In this document: one piece after another, positions 1-7,644 of the stretch | Layout of the letters: each line of letters opens with the position of its first letter | Position numbering within the stretch: the stretch's first letter is position 1 | Origin: Devosia limi DSM 17137 | Lineage (GTDB): Bacteria > Pseudomonadota > Alphaproteobacteria > Rhizobiales > Devosiaceae | DNA: 64,000 nt | Reading direction: 5' to 3' | NCBI RefSeq assembly: GCF_900128975.1 | Contig: NZ_FQVC01000009.1 | Coordinates: 1-64,000 of the forward strand | Made by a program: the position numbers and the translations under genes | Notes under the pieces: generated by a model | The model's database searches: none | What the model was told of the DNA's origin: nothing | The model's input: the letters and a program-made list of their open reading frames with translations, nothing else

Positions 1-141
1 GCGGTCAAGAGCGTCGACGGCGCCGCCAAGGTCGATATCGATCTGGGTGCGCTTGCGGTCAAGATCGAGAGCGACAAGCCGGTCGAGCGCTTCGCCAAGG
101 CGATCGAGGATGCAGGCTACACCGGCGAGCTACGCGCCTGA
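1..141 (+). CDS. C-terminal part of a heavy-metal-associated (CopZ-like) protein
   Basis: The reading frame is open from the first base and ends with TGA at 139-141, giving 46 residues. It reads AVKSVDGAAKVDIDLG and ends near EDAGYTGELRA. This is the second half of an HMA fold: the beta strand with alternating V/I residues and the terminal DAGYT signature. The metal-binding CxxC would lie left of the window. It is probably a cytosolic Cu(I) chaperone or the tail of a metal ATPase; the short end after DAGYT favours a free chaperone. Compare the HMA gene at 2464. Confidence 0.7.
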   Translation, partial: AVKSVDGAAKVDIDLGALAVKIESDKPVERFAKAIEDAGYTGELRA

Positions 142-213
142 CGCAGCCGAACCGGAAGTCCAAGGCCGTCGCAACTGCGGCGGCCTTTTCGGATGATCCT
201 TGCCCTTGACGGC

Positions 214-684
214 TTATCCCCGGTGCTGCGCTTCACCGCTAGCCAGAATTTGGTCGACCAGGTAACGCCAGGTCGTGATGACGGTCAGCAGGGCCAGAGC
301 TGCGCTGAGAATACCGGTCCCTTCGTAAAAGGCCGTGGACGCCGACTTGGACCAAAGCTGCATGGCCGTCCCCACGATCTCTTCTTCGCTGCCAGCCAAG
401 AAGGTCACGTTGTCTAGGCCTGCGGCCTTCGCGACGTGGTCCAGAAATCCGTCGAGAAAGCCGAACCAGAACACGACGAGGGCGGCGTATGCACGGTACG
501 CCCAGAGCAGGGCCGGCTTGCCGGTCCTTTCATGCAGCGACCATAGCACGATGGGTATGGCCACGCCGATCGCCGTGGGCAGGATCAGTTCGGGGCCGAG
601 CCGGAAGATATGATGAATTCCCGTAGCGATCAGGGTGGCGATGAGTGCCACAAGCGAGGCTGAGGCCAGAGAGATTTTGGACAT
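214..684 (-). CDS. hypothetical multi-pass membrane protein, divergent from a TetR regulator
   Basis: A 156-residue protein starting MSKISLAS. The ATG at 684 was chosen over an upstream one because AAGGA lies about 11 bases before it. Three to four hydrophobic segments are visible: SASLVALIATLIATG, ILPTAIGVAIPIVLW, ALVVFWFGFLDGF and a C-terminal ALALLTVITTW. I recognise no family. It is transcribed away from the TetR gene at 807, and a 16-bp palindrome lies between them, so it is the likely target of that regulator. An efflux or small-molecule role would be guesswork. Confidence 0.7.
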   Translation of the reverse strand: MSKISLASASLVALIATLIATGIHHIFRLGPELILPTAIGVAIPIVLWSLHERTGKPALLWAYRAYAALVVFWFGFLDGFLDHVAKAAGLDNVTFLAGSEEEIVGTAMQLWSKSASTAFYEGTGILSAALALLTVITTWRYLVDQILASGEAQHRG

Positions 685-721
685 GATCTGAAATCCTTGC
701 TGGCGGACCGATTGTCCGCTA

Positions 722-737
722 CCGAACAAGTGTTCGG
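722..737. promoter_or_regulatory. palindromic operator candidate for the TetR regulator
   Basis: Arms CCGAACA and TGTTCGG are perfect reverse complements around a 2-base centre (AG). The site sits between two divergent starts, 684 (-) and 807 (+). Size and placement fit a TetR-family operator controlling both genes. Binding is inferred, not shown. Confidence 0.5.
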
Positions 738-806
738 AAGTTTGAGCAGTGTCCACCGACTGGCGTTCGCTTCGGAACCGATGACAGGGGAGCGTTCCGA
801 AAAACC

Positions 807-1319
807 ATGGATCGTCGGGTCAGAAAAACCAGGGAGGCGCTCTATTCGGCCTTTGCCGCGCTGGTCGCCGAGAAGGGGTATGACCAGCTCTCGGTTCGCG
901 CCATCCTTGATGAAGCCGATGTCGGACGCACCACGTTCTATGCGCACTTCAAGGCCAAGGAGGATCTGCTGCGGTTCGGGTTCGCCCGCCTGCGGGAGCA
1001 ACTGGCGTCCCTACCACGATCCACTGCCGAAGATCGCAGGGTGTTCATCCGTGCCCTGCTGGACCATGCAAAGTCGCACGCTGGCTTGTTCGTAGCTCTT
1101 GCCGGCGGCGGTGGAGGGCTCGCCGAGGCCGAGTTTCGCGGCATCGTCGAGGACATCGTGGCGACGGAAATCGGCCCGGGCGAGGCGCAGGCGACGATAA
1201 CGGCCATGTTGAGTGGAGCACTTCTTGCGGGTATCCGTGGGTGGATCGATGCCGGTGCCAAAGGGGCAGGGGCGGAAATCATCGAAGCTTTCGATCTGCT
1301 GCTGGCGGCGTCGCGATGA
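807..1319 (+). CDS. TetR family transcriptional regulator
   Basis: A 170-residue protein. Residues 1-50 form the TetR N-terminal helix-turn-helix: RRVRKTREALYSAFAALVAEKGY, then SVRAILDEADVGRTTFYAHFKAKEDLL, with the classic TTFYxHFxxKEDLL recognition-helix end. The C-terminal two thirds are the divergent ligand pocket, so the effector cannot be read from sequence. It is divergent from the membrane protein at 214-684 and a palindrome lies between them, which suggests autoregulation and control of that gene. Confidence 0.9.
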   Translation: MDRRVRKTREALYSAFAALVAEKGYDQLSVRAILDEADVGRTTFYAHFKAKEDLLRFGFARLREQLASLPRSTAEDRRVFIRALLDHAKSHAGLFVALAGGGGGLAEAEFRGIVEDIVATEIGPGEAQATITAMLSGALLAGIRGWIDAGAKGAGAEIIEAFDLLLAASR

Positions 1320-1356
1320 TGAAACGTCGCCCCGCTACGCCATCGCCGCGCCGCAG

Positions 1357-1863
1357 CTATAGTCTCTGGAGGCGCGCGCCGATCGCTTCCATCTGGTCGA
1401 TTTCCCGGCGCTGCGCCTCGATGATTTCGCCGCACAAGGTCAATAGTTCGGGGTCTTCGATATCTGCCTCACGGCACATCAGGATGGCGCCCGAATGGTG
1501 CGGGATCATGGAATCCACGAACTGGCGGTCGTCGATGAATGTCTGAGCGCGGGTGCCCGAGAAAGAGAGGACCGTCAGCAGGGCGAATATCACGTACAAG
1601 GCGAGGTTCATCCTCCTGTTCGGGAACATGCCGGGCATGGTTGCCAGCATGAAAATGCCCATGGGTGCCCACATGGTGACAGCCATGTAGAACATGTTGA
1701 GATTGTTGCGGAAATCGGCGAACCCGTCGATCATGGAGAACATGACGACATACATGACGATCAGGCCCAGGATCATGTTGATCCAGAACATCAGATAAGG
1801 CCGCCCGTGGACCGCGTGTCCGCGATGTTCGGGTTGGCTCGAGTGATGCGTGGTATCCGACAT
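1357..1863 (-). CDS. DUF305 protein with N-terminal membrane domain
   Basis: A 168-residue protein. A His-rich N-terminus (TTHHSSQPEHRGHAVHGRP) is followed by three hydrophobic segments (about 28-50, 60-80, 85-103). A periplasm-facing DUF305 half follows, with DDRQFVDSMIPHHSGAILMCREADI. The MIPHH motif is typical of the family, which often accompanies copper resistance genes; its biochemical role is unsettled. A frameshifted relative lies at 25138 and a soluble one at 24478. A GGAG-type site precedes the ATG. It lies just downstream of csoR on the same strand and may be co-transcribed. Confidence 0.85.
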   Translation of the reverse strand: MSDTTHHSSQPEHRGHAVHGRPYLMFWINMILGLIVMYVVMFSMIDGFADFRNNLNMFYMAVTMWAPMGIFMLATMPGMFPNRRMNLALYVIFALLTVLSFSGTRAQTFIDDRQFVDSMIPHHSGAILMCREADIEDPELLTLCGEIIEAQRREIDQMEAIGARLQRL

Positions 1864-1965
1864 TTTCTATCTCCTGGAGCTCCATGCCCGTTGTGTGTCC
1901 TGGCGCAACCATCCGGTAGAGTGAGATGCCGTTCGCGCTTGGGTCATCTAATATTTCTTTTTCGC

Positions 1966-2232
1966 TCATCTTTTCGATTTGGCGATCAGGTCCACGAGCT
2001 CGTTGAACTTGGCCCGTTGCGCATCCGGATCGCCAGACGCGATCGCTTCGGCGACGCACCCATCGGCATGTTGCTTGAGGATTGCATCCTCCGCCTTGGC
2101 CAAGGCGGCCTGCAATTGGGTAAGGATGTCGATGCAGTAGGCCCCTTCCTCGATCATGCGCGAAATTCCGGCTACCTGGCCGGCAACGCGGTTCAGACGG
2201 TTGCGGATAGCCAATGACTGCTCGGCACACAT
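1966..2232 (-). CDS. csoR: CsoR/RcnR family metal-sensing repressor (probably Cu(I))
   Basis: An all-helical metalloregulator of 88 residues. The start MCAEQSLAIRN was chosen because GGAG lies 6 bases before the ATG, and in-frame ATGs further upstream would fall in or before the operator. Body: RNRLNRVAGQVAGISRMIEEGAYCIDIL, then KQHADGCV. The Cys in AYC and the His-x3-Cys pair match the Cu(I) ligand set of CsoR. Metal binding in this family releases DNA. A palindromic G/C-tract operator lies immediately upstream, so autoregulation is likely, probably together with the DUF305 gene downstream. Confidence 0.85.
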   Translation of the reverse strand: MCAEQSLAIRNRLNRVAGQVAGISRMIEEGAYCIDILTQLQAALAKAEDAILKQHADGCVAEAIASGDPDAQRAKFNELVDLIAKSKR

Positions 2233-2242
2233 GCTCGTCTCC

Positions 2243-2258
2243 ATACCCCATGGGGTAT
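2243..2258. promoter_or_regulatory. CsoR-type operator
   Basis: ATACCCCATGGGGTAT is a perfect 16-bp palindrome of the A/T-C4-N-G4-A/T type bound by CsoR/RcnR proteins. It lies directly upstream of the csoR ribosome site. Bound repressor there would block csoR transcription. Confidence 0.65.
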
Positions 2259-2404
2259 AAGTCGACTGGCCCATTCTGGTTCCAGAAGTGAGGACGAGTC
2301 CCGATTTCCGACAGTGCTTGGATGGTCGGGAGGCCTATCCAGCAATGCTGGCCAGCGGTCAAGAATGCTGATGGTGGCTCCCTCCGTGTTCCAATCGATT
2401 AGCC

Positions 2405-2435
2405 TTGACCTTCCTACCTTGGAAGGCCCCACGCT
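2405..2435 (+). promoter_or_regulatory. CueR/HmrR-type promoter
   Basis: A -35 TTGACC (2405-2410), a 19-base spacer and a -10-like CACGCT (2430-2435). The spacer carries CCTTCC and GGAAGG arms (2409-2414, 2421-2426). Long 19-bp spacing with this dyad is the hallmark of MerR-family copper activators. The HMA gene starts at 2464. The same layout recurs at 21456 before the CopA-type ATPase. No CueR gene is in the window. Confidence 0.6.
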
Positions 2436-2463
2436 TCGGGCTTGAACTCCACGGAGCTGTCCC

Positions 2464-2682
2464 ATGCATAACTTTCAAGTCAACGACATGACCTGCAGCC
2501 ATTGCGCCGCTACCGTCGAGAAAGCGGTGAAAAGCGTAGATTCCGATGCACAGGCGAAGATCGACCTCTCGACTCATCGCGTCGAGATCAGGAGCGAGAA
2601 ACCTGCGGCGGTGTTTGCCATCGCGATCGACGATGCCGCGCACTGCAGGCGTGAGGCAGTACGGGCAGGTGCAAAAGCCTAG
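2464..2682 (+). CDS. heavy-metal-associated domain protein (CopZ-like copper chaperone)
   Basis: A 72-residue cytosolic protein. MHNFQVNDMTCSHCAATVEKAVKSV is a canonical HMA start with the MTCxHC Cu(I)-binding motif at residues 9-14. The second half (KIDLSTHRVEIRSEKPA) keeps the fold. The usual GYTP turn is replaced by AHCRR before EAVRAGAKA, as if two compensating frameshifts or a local rearrangement occurred. The ferredoxin-like core may still fold. A CueR-type promoter lies just upstream, which supports copper induction. Confidence 0.8.
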   Translation: MHNFQVNDMTCSHCAATVEKAVKSVDSDAQAKIDLSTHRVEIRSEKPAAVFAIAIDDAAHCRREAVRAGAKA

Positions 2683-2712
2683 CCTCTTCCACAACGGAGG
2701 TAAGGTTATATC

Positions 2713-3040
2713 ATGAAAGCGCTTATTGGCCTGGCGTTCGCCGCGGCGCTCGTCTTGCCGGCCGTGGCATCCGAGCATTCAGCCGCAATTCCGGTGAGCG
2801 AACTAACCCATATTCATGGCGTCGTTCTGCCGCCGAACTCAGACGTGGTGTTGTTGGCCACCCATCATGGTCTGTTCGCAGTAAACAGCGCCGGCTCCGC
2901 ACGAATGGCCTCGGAAGAGGCCGACGACTTCATGAAGTGCCGACGGACCGTGGTCGAAGCTATCCGACGGTGTACAGGGGCCGGTCGACTTCCATGCCCT
3001 GTCCGTCAGCCCCGCCGACCCGCTGGTGCTCTATGGCACC
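2713..3040 (+). pseudogene. F510_1955-like glycosylhydrolase (beta-propeller) remnant cut by IS3
   Basis: A good ribosome site (GGAGG) and a signal peptide (MKALIGLAFAAALVLPAVAS) lead into HIHGVVLPPNSDVVLLATHHGLFAV, the N-terminus of the secreted propeller proteins annotated F510_1955. After ADDFM (about 2935) there is an apparent internal deletion and a frame change. The family reading resumes in another frame from 2951: WSKLSDGVQGPVDFHALSV, then PADPLVLYGT. The gene then stops at the IS3 end at 3041. Only about a third of the gene remains, so it is not functional. Confidence 0.7.
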
Positions 3041-3114
3041 TGTCCGTCGTCAGATGATTTGGCTCATGTTGGGTTGCGGATTAGTGGAGCGTCGGCCTCG
3101 TCCTGGGTTTGATG

Positions 3115-4095
3115 TTATGCGGCGAGCTTGCGGTGCTGCAAGCGCCGATGCTGGATGGTTTTGCGTTTGATCCTTTCGCGCTGTTTGATGATGGCTGCGG
3201 CCCTACCGAAGTAGGCGTCTGCCGGGGTCACGTTAGCCAGGCTCTCGTGGTAGCGCCGGTGGTTGTAGTGCTCGACGAAGGCGCCGATCTGGGCCTCGAG
3301 ATCGCCGGGCAGGAAGTAGTTTTCGAGCAGGATGCGGTTCTTCATGGTCTGGTGCCAGCGCTCGATCTTGCCTTGGGTCTGGGGATGCATCGGCGCACCC
3401 CGAACATGGCTCATGGCCTGCGCCTCGATATAATCGGCCAGTTCGCTGGCGATGTAGCACGGGCCATTATCGCTCAGAAGGCGTGGTTTGTGCTGCACAT
3501 GGACCTGATCGCACCCTGATGCGGCCAGCGCCATGTCCAGCGTGTCGGTCACGTCCTCGGCTCGCATGGTGCTGCACAGCTTCCAGGCGATGATGTAGCG
3601 CGAGTAATCGTCGAGCACGGTGGACAGGTACATCCAGCCCCAGCCAATGATCTTGAAGTAGGTGAAGTCGGTCTGCCACATCTCGTTGGCCCGCACCGTT
3701 TTGGTGTGGAACGCATCGGCGGCCTTGATCACCACATAGGCCGGACTGGTGATCAGGTCGTGGGCCTTGAGAAGCCGGTAAACGCTGGCCTCGGAGACGA
3801 AGTAGCGCGTCTCATCGGTAAACCGTATGGCCAGTTCCCGCGGGGAGAGCTCGGACTGCTCCAGCGCCAGCTCGATAATCTGGTCATGGATATTGGTCGG
3901 GATCCGGTTCCACACCCGGCTGGGCGCCGATGGTCGGTCCTCCAATGCCTCAGGGCCGCCACCAAGGTAGCGGTCATACCAGCGATAGAAGGTCCGGCGC
4001 GGGATGCCCAGCCGGTCCAGAGTGCGCTTTGCTGGCAGGTGCGACTGCTCGACGAGATTGATGATCTCGAGCTTTTCGGATGCGGGATACCTCAT
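3115..4095 (-). CDS. IS3-family transposase OrfB (DDE integrase)
   Basis: A 326-residue catalytic subunit. An N-terminal helix-turn-helix (RTLDRLGIPRRTFYRWYDRY) precedes the rve integrase core. The catalytic acids are seen in WQTDFTYF (first D), LLSDNGPCY (second D) and QGKIERWHQT (E). Length is normal. Its ATG overlaps the orfA stop (ATGA at 4092-4095), and an A7 run (4124-4130, read on the minus strand) near the end of orfA is a classic -1 slippage site for making the OrfAB fusion. It appears intact. Confidence 0.93.
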   Translation of the reverse strand: MRYPASEKLEIINLVEQSHLPAKRTLDRLGIPRRTFYRWYDRYLGGGPEALEDRPSAPSRVWNRIPTNIHDQIIELALEQSELSPRELAIRFTDETRYFVSEASVYRLLKAHDLITSPAYVVIKAADAFHTKTVRANEMWQTDFTYFKIIGWGWMYLSTVLDDYSRYIIAWKLCSTMRAEDVTDTLDMALAASGCDQVHVQHKPRLLSDNGPCYIASELADYIEAQAMSHVRGAPMHPQTQGKIERWHQTMKNRILLENYFLPGDLEAQIGAFVEHYNHRRYHESLANVTPADAYFGRAAAIIKQRERIKRKTIQHRRLQHRKLAA

Positions 4096-4466
4096 TCTGG
4101 CTCGTCCCCAACCGCGATCATGCTTTTTTTGAGCAGACGGTTTTCCAGCGTCAGGTCAGCGACGCATTCCTTGAGCGCACCGGCCTCGCGGCGCAGATCC
4201 TTGACCTCATCACTGGTGGCAGCGCGCGCCGTATCGCCGGCCAGGCGGCGCTTGCCGGCCTCCATAAACTCCTTGGACCAAGTGTAATAGAGGCTCTGCG
4301 CGATACCTTCCTTGCGGCACAACTCGGCAATGCTGTCTTCGCCGCGCAGGCCATCCAGCACGATCCGGATTTTGTCTTCGGCTGAAAAATGCCGGCGGGT
4401 CGCCCGGCGAATGTCCTTCACCACCTGCTCAGCAGGCCTTTTGGTGTTCGAGGATTTAGCGGTCAT
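4092..4466 (-). CDS. IS3-family transposase OrfA
   Basis: A 124-residue DNA-binding subunit from MTAKSSNTKRP. The helix-turn-helix RRHFSAEDKIRIVLDGLRGED, then SIAELCRKEGIAQSLYYTWSKEF, is typical of the IS3 OrfA/Tnp_1 group. A leucine-zipper-like tail follows (LRREAGALKECVADLTLENRLLKKS). The start at 4466 was chosen because it opens the conserved region; an in-frame ATG at 4496 is possible. It ends in a 4-base overlap with orfB. Confidence 0.9.
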   Translation of the reverse strand: MTAKSSNTKRPAEQVVKDIRRATRRHFSAEDKIRIVLDGLRGEDSIAELCRKEGIAQSLYYTWSKEFMEAGKRRLAGDTARAATSDEVKDLRREAGALKECVADLTLENRLLKKSMIAVGDEPE

Positions 4467-4550
4467 CTTGGTTCCTTCGTCACACGACGAGACCAAAACA
4501 CTCCTTAAATCTCAACCCTGAATCTGTGCCATGGGTGCTGACGGCGGACA

Positions 4551-5391
4551 GGGGAACAGTGATGATGGCACCTGTAACATGGGCTTTCAGCGCCGCTTCG
4601 ATGATGTCGCAAATATCGTGCGACGCCCCAACGCTCATCGTGCTTGGCACAACCAAGTGAAAGTCGATGAAAGTCGCTTTTCCCGCATGGCGGGTGCGTA
4701 GGGCATGGGCCTCGATGGCGCCAAGCGCGTTCTGTCCGATAATGTTGCGGATTGTGGCCAGCTCTTCAGGCGGTGCGGCCTCGTCCATGAGCCCGCTTGC
4801 ATTATCTCGAATAACGCCCCAACCACTCCAAAGCACATTAAGAGCAACTAGCGCTGCGATCCCGGCATCAAGGACGGCGATGCCCGTCAGCACAACGGCG
4901 ACTACACCGACGAGCACGGCAATGGTCGTGACCACATCTGCCATCAGGTGCTTGCCGTCTGCCACAAGCGACGGCGAGCGATGTGCTCGACCTTGCCGGA
5001 TCAGGACCAAACTCCAGATCACGTTGAGTACGGTTGCAGCCACACTTACCGCGAGCCCTGCCCAAGCGTCTTCGATTAGCTTGGGGTGAAGAAACGCCTC
5101 ATAGGCTTCACGTAGGATCGCAAAGGCTGCAACAACAATCATAATGCCGACCACAATGGCCGAGAGATATTCGGCCTTGTGATGTCCATATGGATGTTCG
5201 GCGTCAGCGGGCCGCGCAGCAATCCGGATCGCGATGATTACGGTCATAGCCGTCACAACATTGATGATGCTTTCGAGTGCGTCCGAATAAAGAGCCACGC
5301 TGCCAGTGAGCAAAAATGCAGCGTATTTGATCGCCAGCACCGCAATGCTGACGGCCAAGCTCGCAAAGGCGATTCTAAGAGAGTGCTCCAT
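4551..5391 (-). pseudogene. CDF cation efflux transporter, 3' end lost to IS3
   Basis: About 280 residues of a cation diffusion facilitator remain. Helix II metal site YSDALES, helix V site DGKHLMADV (H and D ligands), six hydrophobic segments and most of the cytoplasmic domain (HALRTRHAGKATFIDFHLVV, then SHDICDIIEAALKAHV) are present. The frame then runs into the IS right end after GAIIT, replacing the usual xHVEPE...HHG tail with about 24 IS-encoded residues to a stop at 4480. Zn/Fe/Co export is the family role. Loss of the last C-terminal-domain strand probably impairs it, but the membrane part is complete. Confidence 0.8.
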
Positions 5392-5450
5392 AGGGCACCT
5401 TCAATCACTGAACTGCAGAAACATCAAGGTTTTCAGGTAGTTAGAAATGA

Positions 5451-5609
5451 TTATGAAAAGCATTTGCAGTAGCCGCGTCGAGGCTGGGCGCATAGTTCAA
5501 GATTTGTGCACCAACTTCCCGCTTCAGCAATCTCAACAGCTTGGTTGGTGCATAAGCCAAGTGCAAAGAAGCACAGTTCAGTTTGGACGTAATGTCTAGT
5601 TTTTAGCAT
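5451..5609 (-). CDS. possible small Cys-rich protein
   Basis: A 52-residue frame beginning MLKTRHYVQTELCFF with six cysteines (ELC, GLC, WC, LELC, YCKC). I recognise no family. It lies in an otherwise empty stretch between the CDF gene and an IS1182 remnant. The Cys spacing could bind metal, but there is no clear ribosome site and no homology is claimed. It may equally be decayed sequence. Confidence 0.2.
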   Translation of the reverse strand: MLKTRHYVQTELCFFALGLCTNQAVEIAEAGSWCTNLELCAQPRRGYCKCFS

Positions 5610-5647
5610 GTCCTTTGCCGAAAAGCCGACTGTCCCCTTCCCACCCG

Positions 5648-5912
5648 AGGCTGTGTGAGAACGAGGCGCAGCCCATCGCACAGGGCGTTTCGCCCCGACA
5701 CGCGTCAGCTCCGGTCACCCAGCGATCGCATTGAGGGCAGGGCCGACGCCGGCGATGGCGATGGCGCGCTTGATGTTGTAGGCTAGGATCGCCAGGTTGG
5801 CTTCGGTGGCGACGTTCGTGAGGCCCCGCGTTCGGAAGTGGGTGGCGCCCATCCAGCCCTTGATGGTGCCGAAGACGTGCTCGACGGTGTTGCGCAGATA
5901 TCTGCTGATCAT
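5648..5912 (-). pseudogene. IS1182-family transposase, C-terminal remnant with IS end
   Basis: The last 65 residues of an IS1182-type transposase are readable to a stop at 5715: RNTVEHVFGTIKGWMGATHF, then LANLAILAYNIKRAIAI-like sequence. The motif TVEHxFGTIKxWMGATHF is diagnostic. GAGGCTGTGTGAGAAC at 5648-5663 matches the terminal repeat style of these elements. Upstream coding sequence is lost or scrambled toward 6090. Not functional. Confidence 0.75.
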
Positions 5913-6097
5913 GTGCAAGACCTCGGCGGCGTCGCAGTTTGATGCACGCCAGTCCAGACTAGGATATATGTGGGTCCCGAGCGACGCGGAGCCACCCGTG
6001 GCCCGGGCTGGGACAATCAAGGCCCGTTTTTGCCCTACTATCCACGGTAGAATCTGAGCAAAAAACGCAGAGAATAGGGTTCCTATAGTGCGCGGGC

Positions 6098-7099
6098 TCA
6101 CTGCCGCGCATTGAGCTCGGGATAGATCAAGGCCGAGCACTGCCGGTTCTGCGCATCGAGTAGGGTCTGATCGCCGGCCGTGACCATGCCGGTTTCGATG
6201 GCGTTCCAGAGCCTGTTGGTCTCGACGCCCTCTAGCCCGCATTGGCAATAAGTGGTGCAGAGACCCGGCGCTGTGCCCCCCGTCTGACATGTCGACTGGC
6301 ACGAGCGCAGGAAGTCGGCCCTGCGCATATCCAGCTGCGGCTGGAAGACCAAGGAGGCCGGATAGACCAGCCCCAGCAGGATGGGCTGGTGCACCAGATA
6401 AAGCAACAGGCTCCAGCGTCCGAGCCAGGCTAGTAGGCGCGCCAGTCGCCCGGCTGGTGCGATGGCGGCAAGACGGGGCGCCCAAGCCGAGGACAGCACC
6501 AGCCGCGCGGCGATAACGCCCAGCAGCACAACACCCAGCCCAGGAAAGACCGGCACCAGGTCATTGGTGGACGGCGGCACCTGCCAGAAGCCGATCCAGG
6601 ACCAGGCCTTCTCGTTGAACAGGGCGTCGGAGTAAAAGAAGGGCAGCGCGATGACCACGGCGGCTACCCCCGCCGCCAGCCAGAGCGGGGCACGTAGAAA
6701 GGCCAGCCCCATCAGGCTGAACAGGGCGATAGCATGCAGCACGCCGAAATAGACAAAGCTCTGCGGAAAGGCGAACCACGTCGCCACGCTAATGGCCAGT
6801 GCGCCAACAACGACAAAGCCCCAGCGCCTCCAGAAGCTCCGCCAGCGAATGTCGCCGCGCCCGTGGCCCAGCACCAGCCCGACCCCGACCAGGAACAGGA
6901 AAACCGCAAGTATGCTGCGCGCAAACAAGACCCAGACCGGATCGTTTCCGACATCGGCGGCGATGAAGCGGAAATAGCTCAGGTCCCAGAACAGGTGATA
7001 GACCACCATGGCAATGATGGCGACGCCGCGGACGATATCGACAAGGGCAAAGCGCGGGCGGGCAGTGGCGGGATAATCGGTCATAGGAAGCGCCCTCAT
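6098..7099 (-). CDS. DUF1624 / heparan-alpha-glucosaminide N-acetyltransferase-like membrane protein
   Basis: About 333 residues. The N-terminal RPRFALVDIVRGVAIIAMVVY with HLFWDLSY is the DUF1624 signature (D-x-x-R-G-x-A plus His). Eight or more hydrophobic helices follow, including LLLYLVHQPILLGLVY. The C-terminal cytoplasmic tail is Cys-rich (SCQSTCQTGG, GLCTTYCQC), as in rhizobial homologues. The family is thought to acylate envelope glycans. The start at 7099 has AGGA nearby; MTDYPAT at 7084 is an alternative. It appears intact between IS remnants. Confidence 0.8.
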   Translation of the reverse strand: MRALPMTDYPATARPRFALVDIVRGVAIIAMVVYHLFWDLSYFRFIAADVGNDPVWVLFARSILAVFLFLVGVGLVLGHGRGDIRWRSFWRRWGFVVVGALAISVATWFAFPQSFVYFGVLHAIALFSLMGLAFLRAPLWLAAGVAAVVIALPFFYSDALFNEKAWSWIGFWQVPPSTNDLVPVFPGLGVVLLGVIAARLVLSSAWAPRLAAIAPAGRLARLLAWLGRWSLLLYLVHQPILLGLVYPASLVFQPQLDMRRADFLRSCQSTCQTGGTAPGLCTTYCQCGLEGVETNRLWNAIETGMVTAGDQTLLDAQNRQCSALIYPELNARQ

Positions 7100-7641
7100 C
7101 CGTCCTGCAGGCAACTTCTCCCACGAGGGGTTAAAGGGAGACGGTGTTGGCGTCAAGAGTGGAGCCGCCTTTGCCCCTCTTGGGCGGATCCGGCAAGGCG
7201 AAGGCGGGTGGCGCGGTGCTTCCTACGCGATGGCGCAGGCTGCTCGCCCGCGGCGTTTCATTCTTGTGAACGGGAGACGCTATGACTATTTTTTCCGTCG
7301 CAGCCTTTTGGCCGCGAGTGCTGCTGCCATTGCCGATGCAAAAACGCCCCGGTTTGCTTTCTTGCCCCGGCCGCACTTTCGAGCAAATGGAGCCATTGAC
7401 GAGCGTCTTTGAGGGGCAATGGCCTCAGCCGCCCCGCGGGGCTCGTTTTGAGAGATCCAAACGAACTCGGCGGCCCCGATCGGCAGTTGTCCCCAAGTGT
7501 GGGCAGGCGTACGGCTTTGAGCGAAAGCAGTACTTGGCCTCACCTCGCAGATGTTGCGTAAGCCAATGCGCCATCAACATGAAAAGGCACAAGTCAAAAA
7601 ACGCCGAAGAACGTTACCAGGGGTGTCCCGACTATGTGACC
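7100..7641. other. intergenic stretch without a supported gene
   Basis: I see only short frames on both strands with no recognisable motif or ribosome site. A minus-strand frame (7286-7543) ends in a Lys/Arg-rich tail but has no family resemblance. Confidence 0.4.
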
Positions 7642-7644
7642 TAA

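Larger units (their letters stand above)
3041..4550 (-). mobile_element. IS3-family insertion sequence, about 1.5 kb
   Basis: Two overlapping minus-strand genes (orfA, orfB) are flanked by imperfect inverted ends. The left end reads TGTCCGTCGTCAG from 3041; the right end is CTGACGGCGGACA ending at 4550. Similarity continues inward as GGGTTGNGGATT-like segments over about 50 bases. Outer bases are TG...CA as in IS3. No target duplication is visible (left flank GGCACC, right flank GGGGAA), and both flanking genes are truncated. This suggests the element mediated a deletion or rearrangement rather than a simple insertion. Confidence 0.8.
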
